Notes under the pieces: model-generated
Database searches by the model: none
Told to the model about the DNA's origin: nothing
The model's input: only the letters and a program-made list of their open reading frames with translations
Shown here: positions 7,218 to 14,913 of the stretch, in pieces
Layout: every line of letters starts with the position of its first letter
Position numbering within the stretch: the stretch's first letter is position 1
Source of the DNA: Micromonospora globbae
Lineage (GTDB): Bacteria > Actinomycetota > Actinomycetes > Mycobacteriales > Micromonosporaceae
Direction: 5' to 3'
DNA length: 64,000 nucleotides
Assembly (NCBI RefSeq): GCF_003610785.1
Contig: NZ_RAQQ01000009.1
Coordinates: 186,001 to 250,000, forward strand
Position numbers and translations under genes: made by a program

Positions 7218-9298
7218 GAGACCTCCTCGGCCGTCGCGGCCGCCTGGATCGCGGTGATCGCCACCGTGTTGACGATGTCGGGCACCGTGGCGCCGCGCGA
7301 CAGGTCGTTGACCGGCCGGCGCAGCCCCTGCATGACGGGACCGACCGCGACGGCCCCGGCGGAACGCTGCACCGCCTTGTACGTGTTGTTGCCGGTGTTC
7401 AGGTCCGGGAAGATGAAGACCGTCGCCCGGCCGGCGACGGGGCTGCCCGGCAGCTTCGTGGCGGCCACCGCCGGGTCGATCGCCGCGTCGTACTGGATCG
7501 GGCCCTCCACGAGCAGTTCCGGCCGGCGCCGGCGTACCAGTTCGGTGGCCGCCGCGACCTTCTCGACGTCCTCACCGGCGCCCGAACTGCCGGTCGAGTA
7601 GGAGAGCATCGCCACCCGGGGTTCGATGCCGAACCGGGCCGCGGTGCCCGCCGACGAGATGGCGATGTCGGCGAGCTGGGTGGCGTCCGGGTCGCGGTTG
7701 ACCGCGCAGTCGCCGTAGACGAGCACCCGGTCGGCGAGCAGCATGAAGAAGACGCTCGACGCCACGGAGACACCCGGCACCGTCCGGATGATCTCGAAGG
7801 CGGGGCGGATCGTGGCGGCCGTCGTGTGGGTGGCGCCGGAGACCATGCCGTCGGCGTACCCGGCCCGCACCATGAGCGTGCCGAAGTAGTTGGGCTGCGC
7901 CACGACGTCGTGGGCCAGTTCCTCGGTGACGCCCCGGTGGGCGCGCAGTCGGGCGTACTCGGCGGCGAACGCGTCGCGCCGCTCGTCGGTGACCGGGTCC
8001 ACGACGTGCGCGTCGCCGACGTCGACGCCCAGCTCTCGGGCCCGCCGGGCCACCTCGTCGGGCCGGCCCAGCAGGGTGAGGTCGGCGGCGCCCCGGCGCA
8101 GCAGGATCTCCGCCGCGCGCAGGATCCGCTCCTCGGTCCCCTCGGGCAGCACCACGTGGCGGCGCTGCCCGCGGGCGCGGTCGATCAGCTCGTTCTCGAA
8201 CATCAGCGGGGTGACCCGCGCGGACCGGCTCACCCGCAGCCGCCGGGCCAGGTCCACGGTGTCCACGTGTGACTCGAACGCGCCGAGCGCGGCCTCTACC
8301 TTGCGCGGGTTGCCGGCGCTCAGGCGGCCCTCGATCCGGCTGGACGCGGCGACCGTGTCAAAGCTGTCCGTGGGTACCGAGAGCACGGCGAGGCCGGTGT
8401 TGAGCTGCTCGACGAGCCGCATGGCCCGCGGGTCGGGGCGCTCCCCGAGGGTGAGGACGAGCCCGGCGAGGGAGACCTGCCCGGCGACGTGGGAGGCGCT
8501 CGCCGCGACCAGCAGGTCGGCCCGGTCACCGGGGGTGATCATCAGGGCCCCCGTCGTCAGGTGCTCGAGCAGGGTCGGCACGTGCGCGGCGCCGACCACG
8601 TAGTCGAGCACGTCCCGGCTGAGCGCGGCGTCGTCGCCGGCCAGCACGGTCGCGTCCAGCGCCGCGGCCACCTCGGCCACCGTCGGCGCCGACACGGTCG
8701 GCACCTCGGGGATGGCGTACGCCGGCACGGGCAGCTCCGGCATCGTCATGGGGGCGGGCACCCGGTTGGCGACGACGGCGAGCACGGTGGCGCCCAGGTC
8801 CGCGAGATCGTGGTACGCGCCGCGGGCGGCCGCCGCGACGGCCGCCGGCTCCTGCTCGAAGCCGTCCACGACGGGCACCACGACGCTGCCGAACTCGGTG
8901 GCCAGGCGGGCGTTGAACGCGAGTTCGCGGGGCCGCGCCGGGTCGCCGGTGTCGTCGAAGTCGCTGCCCACCACGACGACCGTCGGGCAGTGACGCTCGA
9001 CCGCCCGGTACCGCTCGACGATGCGGGAGATCAGCTCCTCGCGCCGGCCGTCGGCGACGAGCGTGGTGGCCTCGGCGTACGTGGCGCCGGCCAGCTCGGC
9101 CACCGGCAGGTCGACCCGGTAGCGCTCGCTCAGCAGGGCGAGGATCGGGTCCGGGCCGTTGCCGGGGACGAGCGGCCGGAACACGCCGATCCGCCCCACC
9201 TGGCGGGAGAGCAGTTCGGCCAGGCCGAGCGCGACTGTCGATTTCCCTCCGCCCGATCCCACGCTGGTGAGGTACACGCTCCGCGCCACGAACCTCAC
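7214..9298 (-). CDS. pta: phosphate acetyltransferase, long form
   Basis: Converts acetyl-CoA and phosphate to acetyl phosphate. The 694-residue protein has the three-part architecture of long Pta enzymes. An N-terminal P-loop domain (SVGSGGGKSTVALGLAELL) resembles dethiobiotin synthetase. A DRTGG-type regulatory region lies in the middle. The C-terminal PTA domain shows VLPEGTEERILRAAEIL, SGATHTTAATIRPAF and STGSSGAG. The GTG at 9298 overlaps the upstream GNAT stop as GTGA; another Val codon a few residues in is possible. It is coupled at both ends, with GNAT upstream and ackA downstream, and lies behind a palindromic TetR-type operator. Confidence 0.96.
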   Translation of the reverse strand: MRFVARSVYLTSVGSGGGKSTVALGLAELLSRQVGRIGVFRPLVPGNGPDPILALLSERYRVDLPVAELAGATYAEATTLVADGRREELISRIVERYRAVERHCPTVVVVGSDFDDTGDPARPRELAFNARLATEFGSVVVPVVDGFEQEPAAVAAAARGAYHDLADLGATVLAVVANRVPAPMTMPELPVPAYAIPEVPTVSAPTVAEVAAALDATVLAGDDAALSRDVLDYVVGAAHVPTLLEHLTTGALMITPGDRADLLVAASASHVAGQVSLAGLVLTLGERPDPRAMRLVEQLNTGLAVLSVPTDSFDTVAASSRIEGRLSAGNPRKVEAALGAFESHVDTVDLARRLRVSRSARVTPLMFENELIDRARGQRRHVVLPEGTEERILRAAEILLRRGAADLTLLGRPDEVARRARELGVDVGDAHVVDPVTDERRDAFAAEYARLRAHRGVTEELAHDVVAQPNYFGTLMVRAGYADGMVSGATHTTAATIRPAFEIIRTVPGVSVASSVFFMLLADRVLVYGDCAVNRDPDATQLADIAISSAGTAARFGIEPRVAMLSYSTGSSGAGEDVEKVAAATELVRRRRPELLVEGPIQYDAAIDPAVAATKLPGSPVAGRATVFIFPDLNTGNNTYKAVQRSAGAVAVGPVMQGLRRPVNDLSRGATVPDIVNTVAITAIQAAATAEEVS

Positions 9299-9843
9299 GC
9301 TACAAGATCGCGCTGCCCCGCGTCGGGGTCCTCGTGCCCGGGGCCGGTGCCGACCGGGGCCAGGTCCCGCTCGTACACCTGCCCGGTCAGGTCGGCGCCG
9401 AAGCTGCGGTGCGGCTCCTCGGCGACGAGCCGGAACCCCCGGGAGAGGTAGATCCGGCGCGCGGCGACCAGTGGGTGGTTGGTCCACAGCCGCATCCGGG
9501 CGTACCCGGCGCGCCGGGCGAAGGTCAGGCACTCGTCGACCAGCCGACCGCCGAGGTGGCGGCCCCGCGCGGCCGGGTCGACCAGCAGGATCCGGAGCTG
9601 GGCCGTCTGCTCGTCGGCGGCGACGCAGAACACGCAACCGACCCGCCGGCCGTCGAGTTCGGCGATCCACGCGGCCTCCCGGTCGGGATCGTGACCGGCC
9701 GCGTAGTCGGCGACGATGCGGGCCACGAGCGCCTCGAAGCTCGTGTCCCAGCCGAACTCGGCGGCGTACATCTCGCCGTGCGCCATCACCACCCAGCCCA
9801 GGTCGCCGGGGCGGTCGAGCGGACGGATGAGCGGCTCACCCAT
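9295..9843 (-). CDS. GNAT family N-acetyltransferase
   Basis: Single-domain 182-residue GNAT protein. The acetyl-CoA binding motif appears as LLVDPAARGRHLGGRLVDECL, and a C-terminal IYLSRGFRLV strand-turn completes the fold. It resembles the acetyltransferase half of MarR-GNAT proteins. It is the first gene of the operon leading into pta and ackA, coupled to pta by a 4-bp GTGA overlap, and starts 15 bp from a palindromic operator. Its position next to acetyl-CoA/acetyl phosphate enzymes may mean only shared acetyl-CoA economy; the acceptor substrate is unknown. Confidence 0.9.
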   Translation of the reverse strand: MGEPLIRPLDRPGDLGWVVMAHGEMYAAEFGWDTSFEALVARIVADYAAGHDPDREAAWIAELDGRRVGCVFCVAADEQTAQLRILLVDPAARGRHLGGRLVDECLTFARRAGYARMRLWTNHPLVAARRIYLSRGFRLVAEEPHRSFGADLTGQVYERDLAPVGTGPGHEDPDAGQRDLVA

Positions 9844-9857
9844 GGGGCACCTCCACT

Positions 9858-9877
9858 ACTGAAACAGTCGTTTCAGT
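9858..9877. promoter_or_regulatory. 20-bp palindromic operator between GNAT-pta-ackA and tetR
   Basis: ACTGAAAC-agtc-GTTTCAGT has two perfect 8-bp arms around a 4-bp centre. It lies 15 bp from both divergent start codons and is AT-rich against the background, which fits the binding site of the adjacent TetR protein, autoregulating and controlling the acetate operon. Confidence 0.75.
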
Positions 9878-9891
9878 GGCAGAGTAGCGCT

Positions 9892-10461
9892 GTGACTCCT
9901 GACGAGCGACCCCCCAGCGCCCGCCGAGAGGAACTCCTCGAGCGGGCCTACCGGTACGCGCTGGAACACGGGCTCTCCGAGCTGTCCCTGCGCCCCCTCG
10001 CCGCGGCCGTCGGATCCAGCCCCCGGGTCCTGCTCTTCCTCTTCGGCTCCAAGGACGGACTGATCCGCGCCCTGCTCGCCCGGGCCCGCGCCGACGAGAC
10101 GGCCGCGCTCGACCGGGCCCGGAACGCGGGCGAGGCGGGCGACGTCGGCGCTGCCCTGCGCACCACCTGGGAATGGCTCGCGGCCCCGGCGCACCGGCCG
10201 ATGCTGGTCCTCTGGCTCCAGGCGTACGCCCGCTCGCTCAGCGAGCCGGACGGCCCGTGGGCGGGTTTCGCCCGGCAGACCGTGGCGGACTGGCTCGACC
10301 TGCTGGCCGCCCGCACCGGCGGCGACCGCGCCGCGACCGACGCCGTCCTCGGCCTGGCGGTCCTCCGCGGCGCGCTGCTCGACCTGCTGGCGACCGGCGA
10401 CGTGGCCCGGACCACGGCCGCCGTGGAGGCGTACCTGCGCCGCGTCGACGGCCCGTCCTGA
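9892..10461 (+). CDS. TetR family transcriptional regulator
   Basis: A 189-residue one-component regulator. The N-terminal helix-turn-helix spans about residues 10-55 (RREELLERAYRYALEHGLSELSLRPLAAAVGSSPRVLLFLFGSK in overall pattern, with the recognition-helix region around SSPRVLLFLFGSK). The C-terminal helical domain around WEWLAAPAHRPMLVLWLQ should bind an unknown ligand. The GTG at 9892 is used because upstream codons would cover the operator. The gene is divergent from GNAT-pta-ackA across the 9858-9877 palindrome, so local repression of both directions is the simplest model. Confidence 0.9.
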   Translation: MTPDERPPSARREELLERAYRYALEHGLSELSLRPLAAAVGSSPRVLLFLFGSKDGLIRALLARARADETAALDRARNAGEAGDVGAALRTTWEWLAAPAHRPMLVLWLQAYARSLSEPDGPWAGFARQTVADWLDLLAARTGGDRAATDAVLGLAVLRGALLDLLATGDVARTTAAVEAYLRRVDGPS

Positions 10462-10580
10462 CGCTCGCTAGCGGCGCCGACGGCCGGCCGGGTCGGACGG
10501 CCCGCCGCCCTGGGCGAACCACCTCGGCCGGCATCCATATCCCGGGGTGGGAGGCCCGAAGAGATGCGAGGTCGTCTCGC

Positions 10581-10586
10581 TAGACT
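10581..10586 (+). promoter_or_regulatory. -10 element TAGACT, probable leaderless start
   Basis: TAGACT lies eight bases before the GTG at 10595. No Shine-Dalgarno is visible between them. Confidence 0.45.
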
Positions 10587-10594
10587 CGCTTCCC

Positions 10595-11317
10595 GTGACC
10601 GACCGCCCGACCGCCGCGCAGGCCGTGCCGACCCAGCGTCCGAGCGAGGCCCCGGCCGAGAGTACGACGGTCGTGCAGTCGCCAACCGAAGCTCCGGCCG
10701 CCGTCCGGCGCGCCGCCGGGACTCCGACCGTCGCGCCGGCCGTGACCGACAGCCCGACCATCGTCATCCCGGCCGTGACCGACAGCCCGACCGTCCTCAT
10801 CCCACCGGTCGTGGAAAGCCCCACCATGGTGATGGCCGCCGTTCCGCGGCTGCCACCGGTCTTCGTCGACCCGACCGGCCGGCGGCGGATGCGCCTGCGG
10901 CGGGTCGCGTACGCCTTCGGGCTGGTCGGGCTCGCCTACACGGGGCTCGTCGGCGCGAGCTTCGCGGGGGCGTCGGTGAGCCCCGGATCGGTGCTGCCGT
11001 TCGTCGAGTCGACGAAGCAGCCCTGGCAGCCCCCGCCGATGCCCGCGGTGGCGCCGACCGCCGGTCCGACCGGCCCCGCCGACCAGCGGCCCACGCCGAC
11101 CCAGAGCCACGCGCGGACCTCCCCGGCGCCTGCCGTGACCCCGAGCGCCACCCGCGCCCGCACCACGCCGAGCCCCACCCGCGCTCGCGCCACCCCGCCG
11201 ACCCCCACCCCCGCGGACGGACGGCCCGGCCGTCCCGCCGAGCCGCCGGACACCGGCCGCCCGGCGCCGCCCACGGTGTCCGACGCGGCGGCGGCCCTCC
11301 AGCTCGACCATGGCTGA
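10595..11317 (+). CDS. Pro/Thr-rich single-pass membrane protein
   Basis: A 240-residue protein with three parts. The cytoplasmic N-terminal region of about 105 residues carries the repeated pattern AVTDSPTIVIP / AVTDSPTVLIP / VVESPTMVM. One transmembrane segment (VAYAFGLVGLAYTGLVGASFAGA) follows at about 110-132. The extracellular tail is rich in Pro, Thr, Ser and Arg (TPSPTRARATPPTPTP). No enzyme motif is recognised. It overlaps the next gene (the deacetylase-glycosyltransferase fusion) by 8 bp, so it is very likely its cotranscribed partner, perhaps a cell-wall-spanning accessory to polysaccharide export. That role is an inference from context only. Confidence 0.75.
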   Translation: MTDRPTAAQAVPTQRPSEAPAESTTVVQSPTEAPAAVRRAAGTPTVAPAVTDSPTIVIPAVTDSPTVLIPPVVESPTMVMAAVPRLPPVFVDPTGRRRMRLRRVAYAFGLVGLAYTGLVGASFAGASVSPGSVLPFVESTKQPWQPPPMPAVAPTAGPTGPADQRPTPTQSHARTSPAPAVTPSATRARTTPSPTRARATPPTPTPADGRPGRPAEPPDTGRPAPPTVSDAAAALQLDHG

Positions 11318-13517
11318 GCGGCTCTCCACCCGGCCCACCGAGCCCGCCCGGCCGCCCCGGGTCGCCCGGCACGGCCGCGCCCGGCGGGTCGTGCCACCAC
11401 CGAGCTGGACCGTGCTGGGGATGCTGCTCGTCGTCCTGGCCGGCGTCCTCTTCGTGGGCGCGTACGCGAACGCCGCCTTCGTGCCCGACCGCCAGCACAC
11501 CGACCACGGCCAGACCCGGGTTCCCGCCGACGTGGTGGACGGCGGTCCCATCCTCACGGCCGCCGACGGCGACGTCCGCTCCTACCGGCTCCCGGCCCGG
11601 ACCCTCGCGCTCACCTTCGACGACGGTCCCGATCCCACCTGGACACCGGAGATCCTGCGGGTGCTCGCGAAGTACGACGTCCCGGCCACGTTCTTCGTCA
11701 TGGGGTCGCAGGTCGCCCGGCACCCCGGGCTCGTCCGGGACATGGTCGTCGCCGGGCACGAGATCGGGGTGCACACGTTCACGCACCCCGACCTGGCCAC
11801 CCTGCCCGGCTGGCGCCGCCGGCTGGAGTACGCGCAGACCCAGCTGGCGCTCGCCAGCGCGGCCGGCGTCGAGGCAACCCTCGTCCGCTTCCCCTACTCG
11901 TCGTTCGCGAACGCCATCGACGATCACGACTGGCCGCTGGTGACCGAGGCGGGCGACCTCGGCTACCTCACGGTGCTCAACGACACCGACAGCCTGGACT
12001 GGGAACGACCCGGCGTGGACCGGGTGGTCGCCAACGCCGTGCCCCCCGGATACTCCGGCGCGATCACCCTCTGGCACGACGCGGGCGGTGACCGGGCGCA
12101 GACGGTGGCGGCGTTGGACCGCTACATCCCGCTGATGAAGGAGCGGGGCTACCGCTTCACCACCGTGACGGAGGGGCTGAACCTCGCACTCGCGGCGGCC
12201 GGGATCGACCAACGGGCGGTCGCGAACCCGCCGGCGTCGGGTGCGGACCGCTGGCGCGGCACGATCCTCGTCTGGGCCGTGCGGGGCGCCGACGCCACGC
12301 TGGGCCTGTTCGGGATCCTCTTCGTCGTCGTGGGCGTGCTCACCATCGGGCGTACGGTCATGCTGTTCGTCCTCGCGCTGCGGCACGCCCGCCGCCGCCG
12401 CTCCCGGACGTGGGCATGGGGACCGCCGGTGACCGATCCGGTGTCGGTGGTCGTGCCCGCCTACAACGAGAAGGAGGGGATCGCCGCGGCGGTCCGGTCG
12501 CTGGCCGGCGGCGACCATCCGGGCGGCATCGAGGTCATCGTCGTCGACGACGGGTCGACCGACGGGACGGCCGACATCGTGGACGCCCTCGGTCTGCCGA
12601 ACGTCCGGGTGGTCCGGAAGCCGAACGGCGGCAAGTCCAGCGCCCTGAACACCGGCGTGGCGCTGGCCCGGCACGACCTGATCGTGATGGTCGACGGCGA
12701 CACGGTCCTCGAGCGCGACTCCGTACGGCGGCTCGTCCAGCCGTTCGCCGACCCGCAGGTGGGCGCCGTGGCCGGCAACGTCAAGGTCGGCAACCGTACG
12801 AGCCTCATCGCCAAGTGGCAGCACATCGAGTACGTCATCGGCTTCAACCTCGACCGCCGCCTGTACGAGACGCTGCGCTGCATGTCCACGGTGCCCGGCG
12901 CCATCGGCGCGTTCCGCCGGCAGGCGCTGCGCTACGCCGGCGGGGTCAGCGACGACACCCTGGCCGAGGACACCGACATCACCATGGCGGTCGGGCGGGC
13001 CGGCTGGAAGGTGGTGTACGAGGAGACGGCCCGCGCGTGGACCGAGGCGCCCGCCACGATGGGCCAGCTGTGGAAGCAGCGCTACCGGTGGAGCTACGGC
13101 ACCATGCAGGCGATGTGGAAGCACCGCCGGTCGTTGCTCGACCAGGGCGCCTCGGGCCGGTACACCCGCCGCTGCCTGCTGTTCCTCAGCCTGTTCGGTG
13201 TGCTGCTGCCGCTGATGGCGCCGGTGATCGACCTGCTGGCGATCTACGGCCTGTTCTTCCTCGACCGGACGGCGACGGCCATCGCGTGGCTGGTCATGCT
13301 GGGCGTGCAGTTCCTCACGGCGGCCGTGGCGTTCCGGCTGGACCGCGAGAAGCTGGGCGTGCTGTGGGTCCTCCCGTTGCAGCAGTTCGTCTACCGGCAG
13401 CTCATGTACCTCGTGCTGCTCCAGTCGGTCGTCACTGCGCTGACCGGCGGCCGGCTGGGCTGGCAGAAGCTGCGGCGCACCGGACTGGAACCGGCGGTGT
13501 CGAGCGGGAACGGCTGA
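11310..13517 (+). CDS. bifunctional polysaccharide deacetylase/family 2 glycosyltransferase
   Basis: A 735-residue membrane fusion. A transmembrane helix lies at about 33-55. An extracellular NodB deacetylase domain follows, with TFDDGPDPTWTPEIL near 102 (catalytic Asp and metal Asp) and HTFTHPDL near 155 (metal His pair). A second membrane helix comes near 345. The processive GT2 domain has DDGSTDGT near 415, DGD near 461, EDTD near 553 and QRYRW near 591. Several C-terminal transmembrane helices end the protein. This order suits a synthase that makes and exports a beta-linked hexosamine or glucan while the outer domain deacetylates it. A GH6 lipoprotein lies convergently just downstream. 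The polymer is unknown. Confidence 0.93.
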   Translation: MAERLSTRPTEPARPPRVARHGRARRVVPPPSWTVLGMLLVVLAGVLFVGAYANAAFVPDRQHTDHGQTRVPADVVDGGPILTAADGDVRSYRLPARTLALTFDDGPDPTWTPEILRVLAKYDVPATFFVMGSQVARHPGLVRDMVVAGHEIGVHTFTHPDLATLPGWRRRLEYAQTQLALASAAGVEATLVRFPYSSFANAIDDHDWPLVTEAGDLGYLTVLNDTDSLDWERPGVDRVVANAVPPGYSGAITLWHDAGGDRAQTVAALDRYIPLMKERGYRFTTVTEGLNLALAAAGIDQRAVANPPASGADRWRGTILVWAVRGADATLGLFGILFVVVGVLTIGRTVMLFVLALRHARRRRSRTWAWGPPVTDPVSVVVPAYNEKEGIAAAVRSLAGGDHPGGIEVIVVDDGSTDGTADIVDALGLPNVRVVRKPNGGKSSALNTGVALARHDLIVMVDGDTVLERDSVRRLVQPFADPQVGAVAGNVKVGNRTSLIAKWQHIEYVIGFNLDRRLYETLRCMSTVPGAIGAFRRQALRYAGGVSDDTLAEDTDITMAVGRAGWKVVYEETARAWTEAPATMGQLWKQRYRWSYGTMQAMWKHRRSLLDQGASGRYTRRCLLFLSLFGVLLPLMAPVIDLLAIYGLFFLDRTATAIAWLVMLGVQFLTAAVAFRLDREKLGVLWVLPLQQFVYRQLMYLVLLQSVVTALTGGRLGWQKLRRTGLEPAVSSGNG

Positions 13518-13548
13518 CGACGCCCCGCACCCCCGACGGCCGGCCCGG

Positions 13549-14589
13549 TCAGCGCGCGTTGCGGACCAGGCCGAGAGCGTACTGGGGCCACCATTCGCCG
13601 CCCTCCGGCTCGCCGGGGCGGCACGCGCCGTCCGACTCGCCCGGGTACTTGACCCACAGCAGCGCGTCCACCCGGTCCAGGCCCGGGTCGGCGGTCGGCT
13701 CCTCGCCGAGCGCCCGCCCGGGCGGATTGCACCAGCTCGGTGCGCCGTCCGCGGTCGCGTCCGGGTACGGGCCGTTGCCGTTGCGGCTGGTGTCGATCAC
13801 GAACCGGGCGGCCCCGCCGAGGGCGTCGGAGATCCGGTGCCCGTAGCGGACGACCTCGTCGGTCCGGACGAAGTTCGCCACGTTGAGCGCGAACCCGTCG
13901 GCCTCGCCGACCCCGGCCTCACGCAGCGTCGCCGCGAGGGCGTTCACGTCGCCGATCCAGGCGGGGTGGCCGGCGTCGAGGTAGACCTGGGCGCTGCCGG
14001 TGCTCTTCAGGACCGCCACGGCGTCCCGGAGCAGCGCGAGCCGCCCGGGCACGTCGTGCGGGCAGCCCGAGACGGCGTCCGGTACCGCCCCGGGCTCGAG
14101 GACGACGATGACGGGCCGGCCGTTCACGCCGGACGCCAGATCGCGGATCCATCGCGCGTACGCCACGACGTCGCTGGCGCCCCCGTCGCCCTGCCGCCCG
14201 CAGTCCCGCTCCGGCACGTTGTGCGCCACCAGCACCGGCGTCTGGCCGGCCAGCTGCGCCTCTTCGAGGTAATCGTCCACCTCGTCGCGTACCGGGTCCT
14301 CCTCGCCGGTGAGCCACTTCGCGGTCGGGCGGGTGGCGATCTCGCGCAGCGCCGCGGCGTCGCCGGTCCGCCCCTGCGCCGCCAGGCGTGCCGCCTCCTC
14401 GTCGGCCGGGTTGTCCGGGTCGACGTAGAAGACCGGCGGCGGGGGCGGGGCGGCGGCCGTGGCGCCCGCCGCCGTGGTCGACGGGCGCGGCGGCGCCGGC
14501 TCGTCGCCGCAGCCGGCGAGGAGCAGGGCGAACGCGGCGCCGGCCACCACGGCCGATCGCCGGACGTGCGGGGGGAGAGGCGGTAGCAC
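13549..14589 (-). CDS. glycoside hydrolase family 6 (cellulase-like) lipoprotein
   Basis: Predicted exported lipoprotein of 346 residues: lipobox LLLAGC with Cys near 27, a Pro/Ala/Thr spacer, then a GH6 domain. Family marks are YLDAGHPAWIG, the FALNVANF strand, VIDTSRNGNGP, WCNPPGRALGEEPT and LLWVKYPGESDG. GH6 enzymes are inverting endoglucanases or cellobiohydrolases. Membrane tethering next to a GT2 synthase recalls the endoglucanases that accompany cellulose-like synthases, so it may trim the polymer made by the 11310-13517 gene. Nutritional cellulose degradation is the alternative. The two genes converge with a gap of 31 bp. Confidence 0.92.
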   Translation of the reverse strand: MLPPLPPHVRRSAVVAGAAFALLLAGCGDEPAPPRPSTTAAGATAAAPPPPPVFYVDPDNPADEEAARLAAQGRTGDAAALREIATRPTAKWLTGEEDPVRDEVDDYLEEAQLAGQTPVLVAHNVPERDCGRQGDGGASDVVAYARWIRDLASGVNGRPVIVVLEPGAVPDAVSGCPHDVPGRLALLRDAVAVLKSTGSAQVYLDAGHPAWIGDVNALAATLREAGVGEADGFALNVANFVRTDEVVRYGHRISDALGGAARFVIDTSRNGNGPYPDATADGAPSWCNPPGRALGEEPTADPGLDRVDALLWVKYPGESDGACRPGEPEGGEWWPQYALGLVRNAR

Positions 14590-14624
14590 GGCGAACGTCC
14601 GTTCGTCGGGTGGGCGGACGGGGG

Positions 14625-14804
14625 TCAGTCCTCGTCTTCGTCGTCGAGGCGGGCGAGCCAGGTGGCGAAGCGCTCGACGGGGGTCTCGAACTCCGGGTTC
14701 AGGTCGACGAAGTCACGCAGGCGCTCGGCGAGCCACTCGACGCTCACCTGTTCGTCACCCCGGCGCTCGACCAGTTCCTCGATGCCGCGGTCGGTGAAGT
14801 ACAT
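14625..14804 (-). CDS. DUF6104 family small protein (59 residues)
   Basis: Short acidic protein MYFTDRGIEELVERRGDEQV... ending LARLDDEDED. The pattern is that of DUF6104, a small actinobacterial family that I recall lying next to kgd-type genes. The ATG at 14804 follows AAGGA at a good distance; a longer in-frame start would add a Pro/Arg-rich stretch unlike the family. No catalytic residues are evident. It lies downstream of kgd on the same strand but beyond a strong hairpin, so it may have its own promoter. Function unknown. Confidence 0.8.
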   Translation of the reverse strand: MYFTDRGIEELVERRGDEQVSVEWLAERLRDFVDLNPEFETPVERFATWLARLDDEDED

Positions 14805-14860
14805 CGGTCCGTCCTTGGTCCGGGCCCGGCGGGCGCCGGGCGGGGTGTCCACCGACGCGG

Positions 14861-14895
14861 CCGGGGCAGGGCCGTCCACGACGGCCCTGCCCCGG
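14861..14895 (-). terminator. 16-bp hairpin after kgd
   Basis: CCGGGGCAGGGCCGTC pairs perfectly with its complement around a 3-base loop, 18 bp beyond the kgd stop codon. There is no T-run, as is common in high-GC actinobacteria. Confidence 0.8.
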
Positions 14896-14913
14896 CTGAC
14901 GACGGTGCTCAGG

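Noticed and set aside
10797..13124. 775-codon minus-strand open frame
   Set aside because: Antisense shadow of the deacetylase-glycosyltransferase fusion, which has clear motifs on the plus strand.
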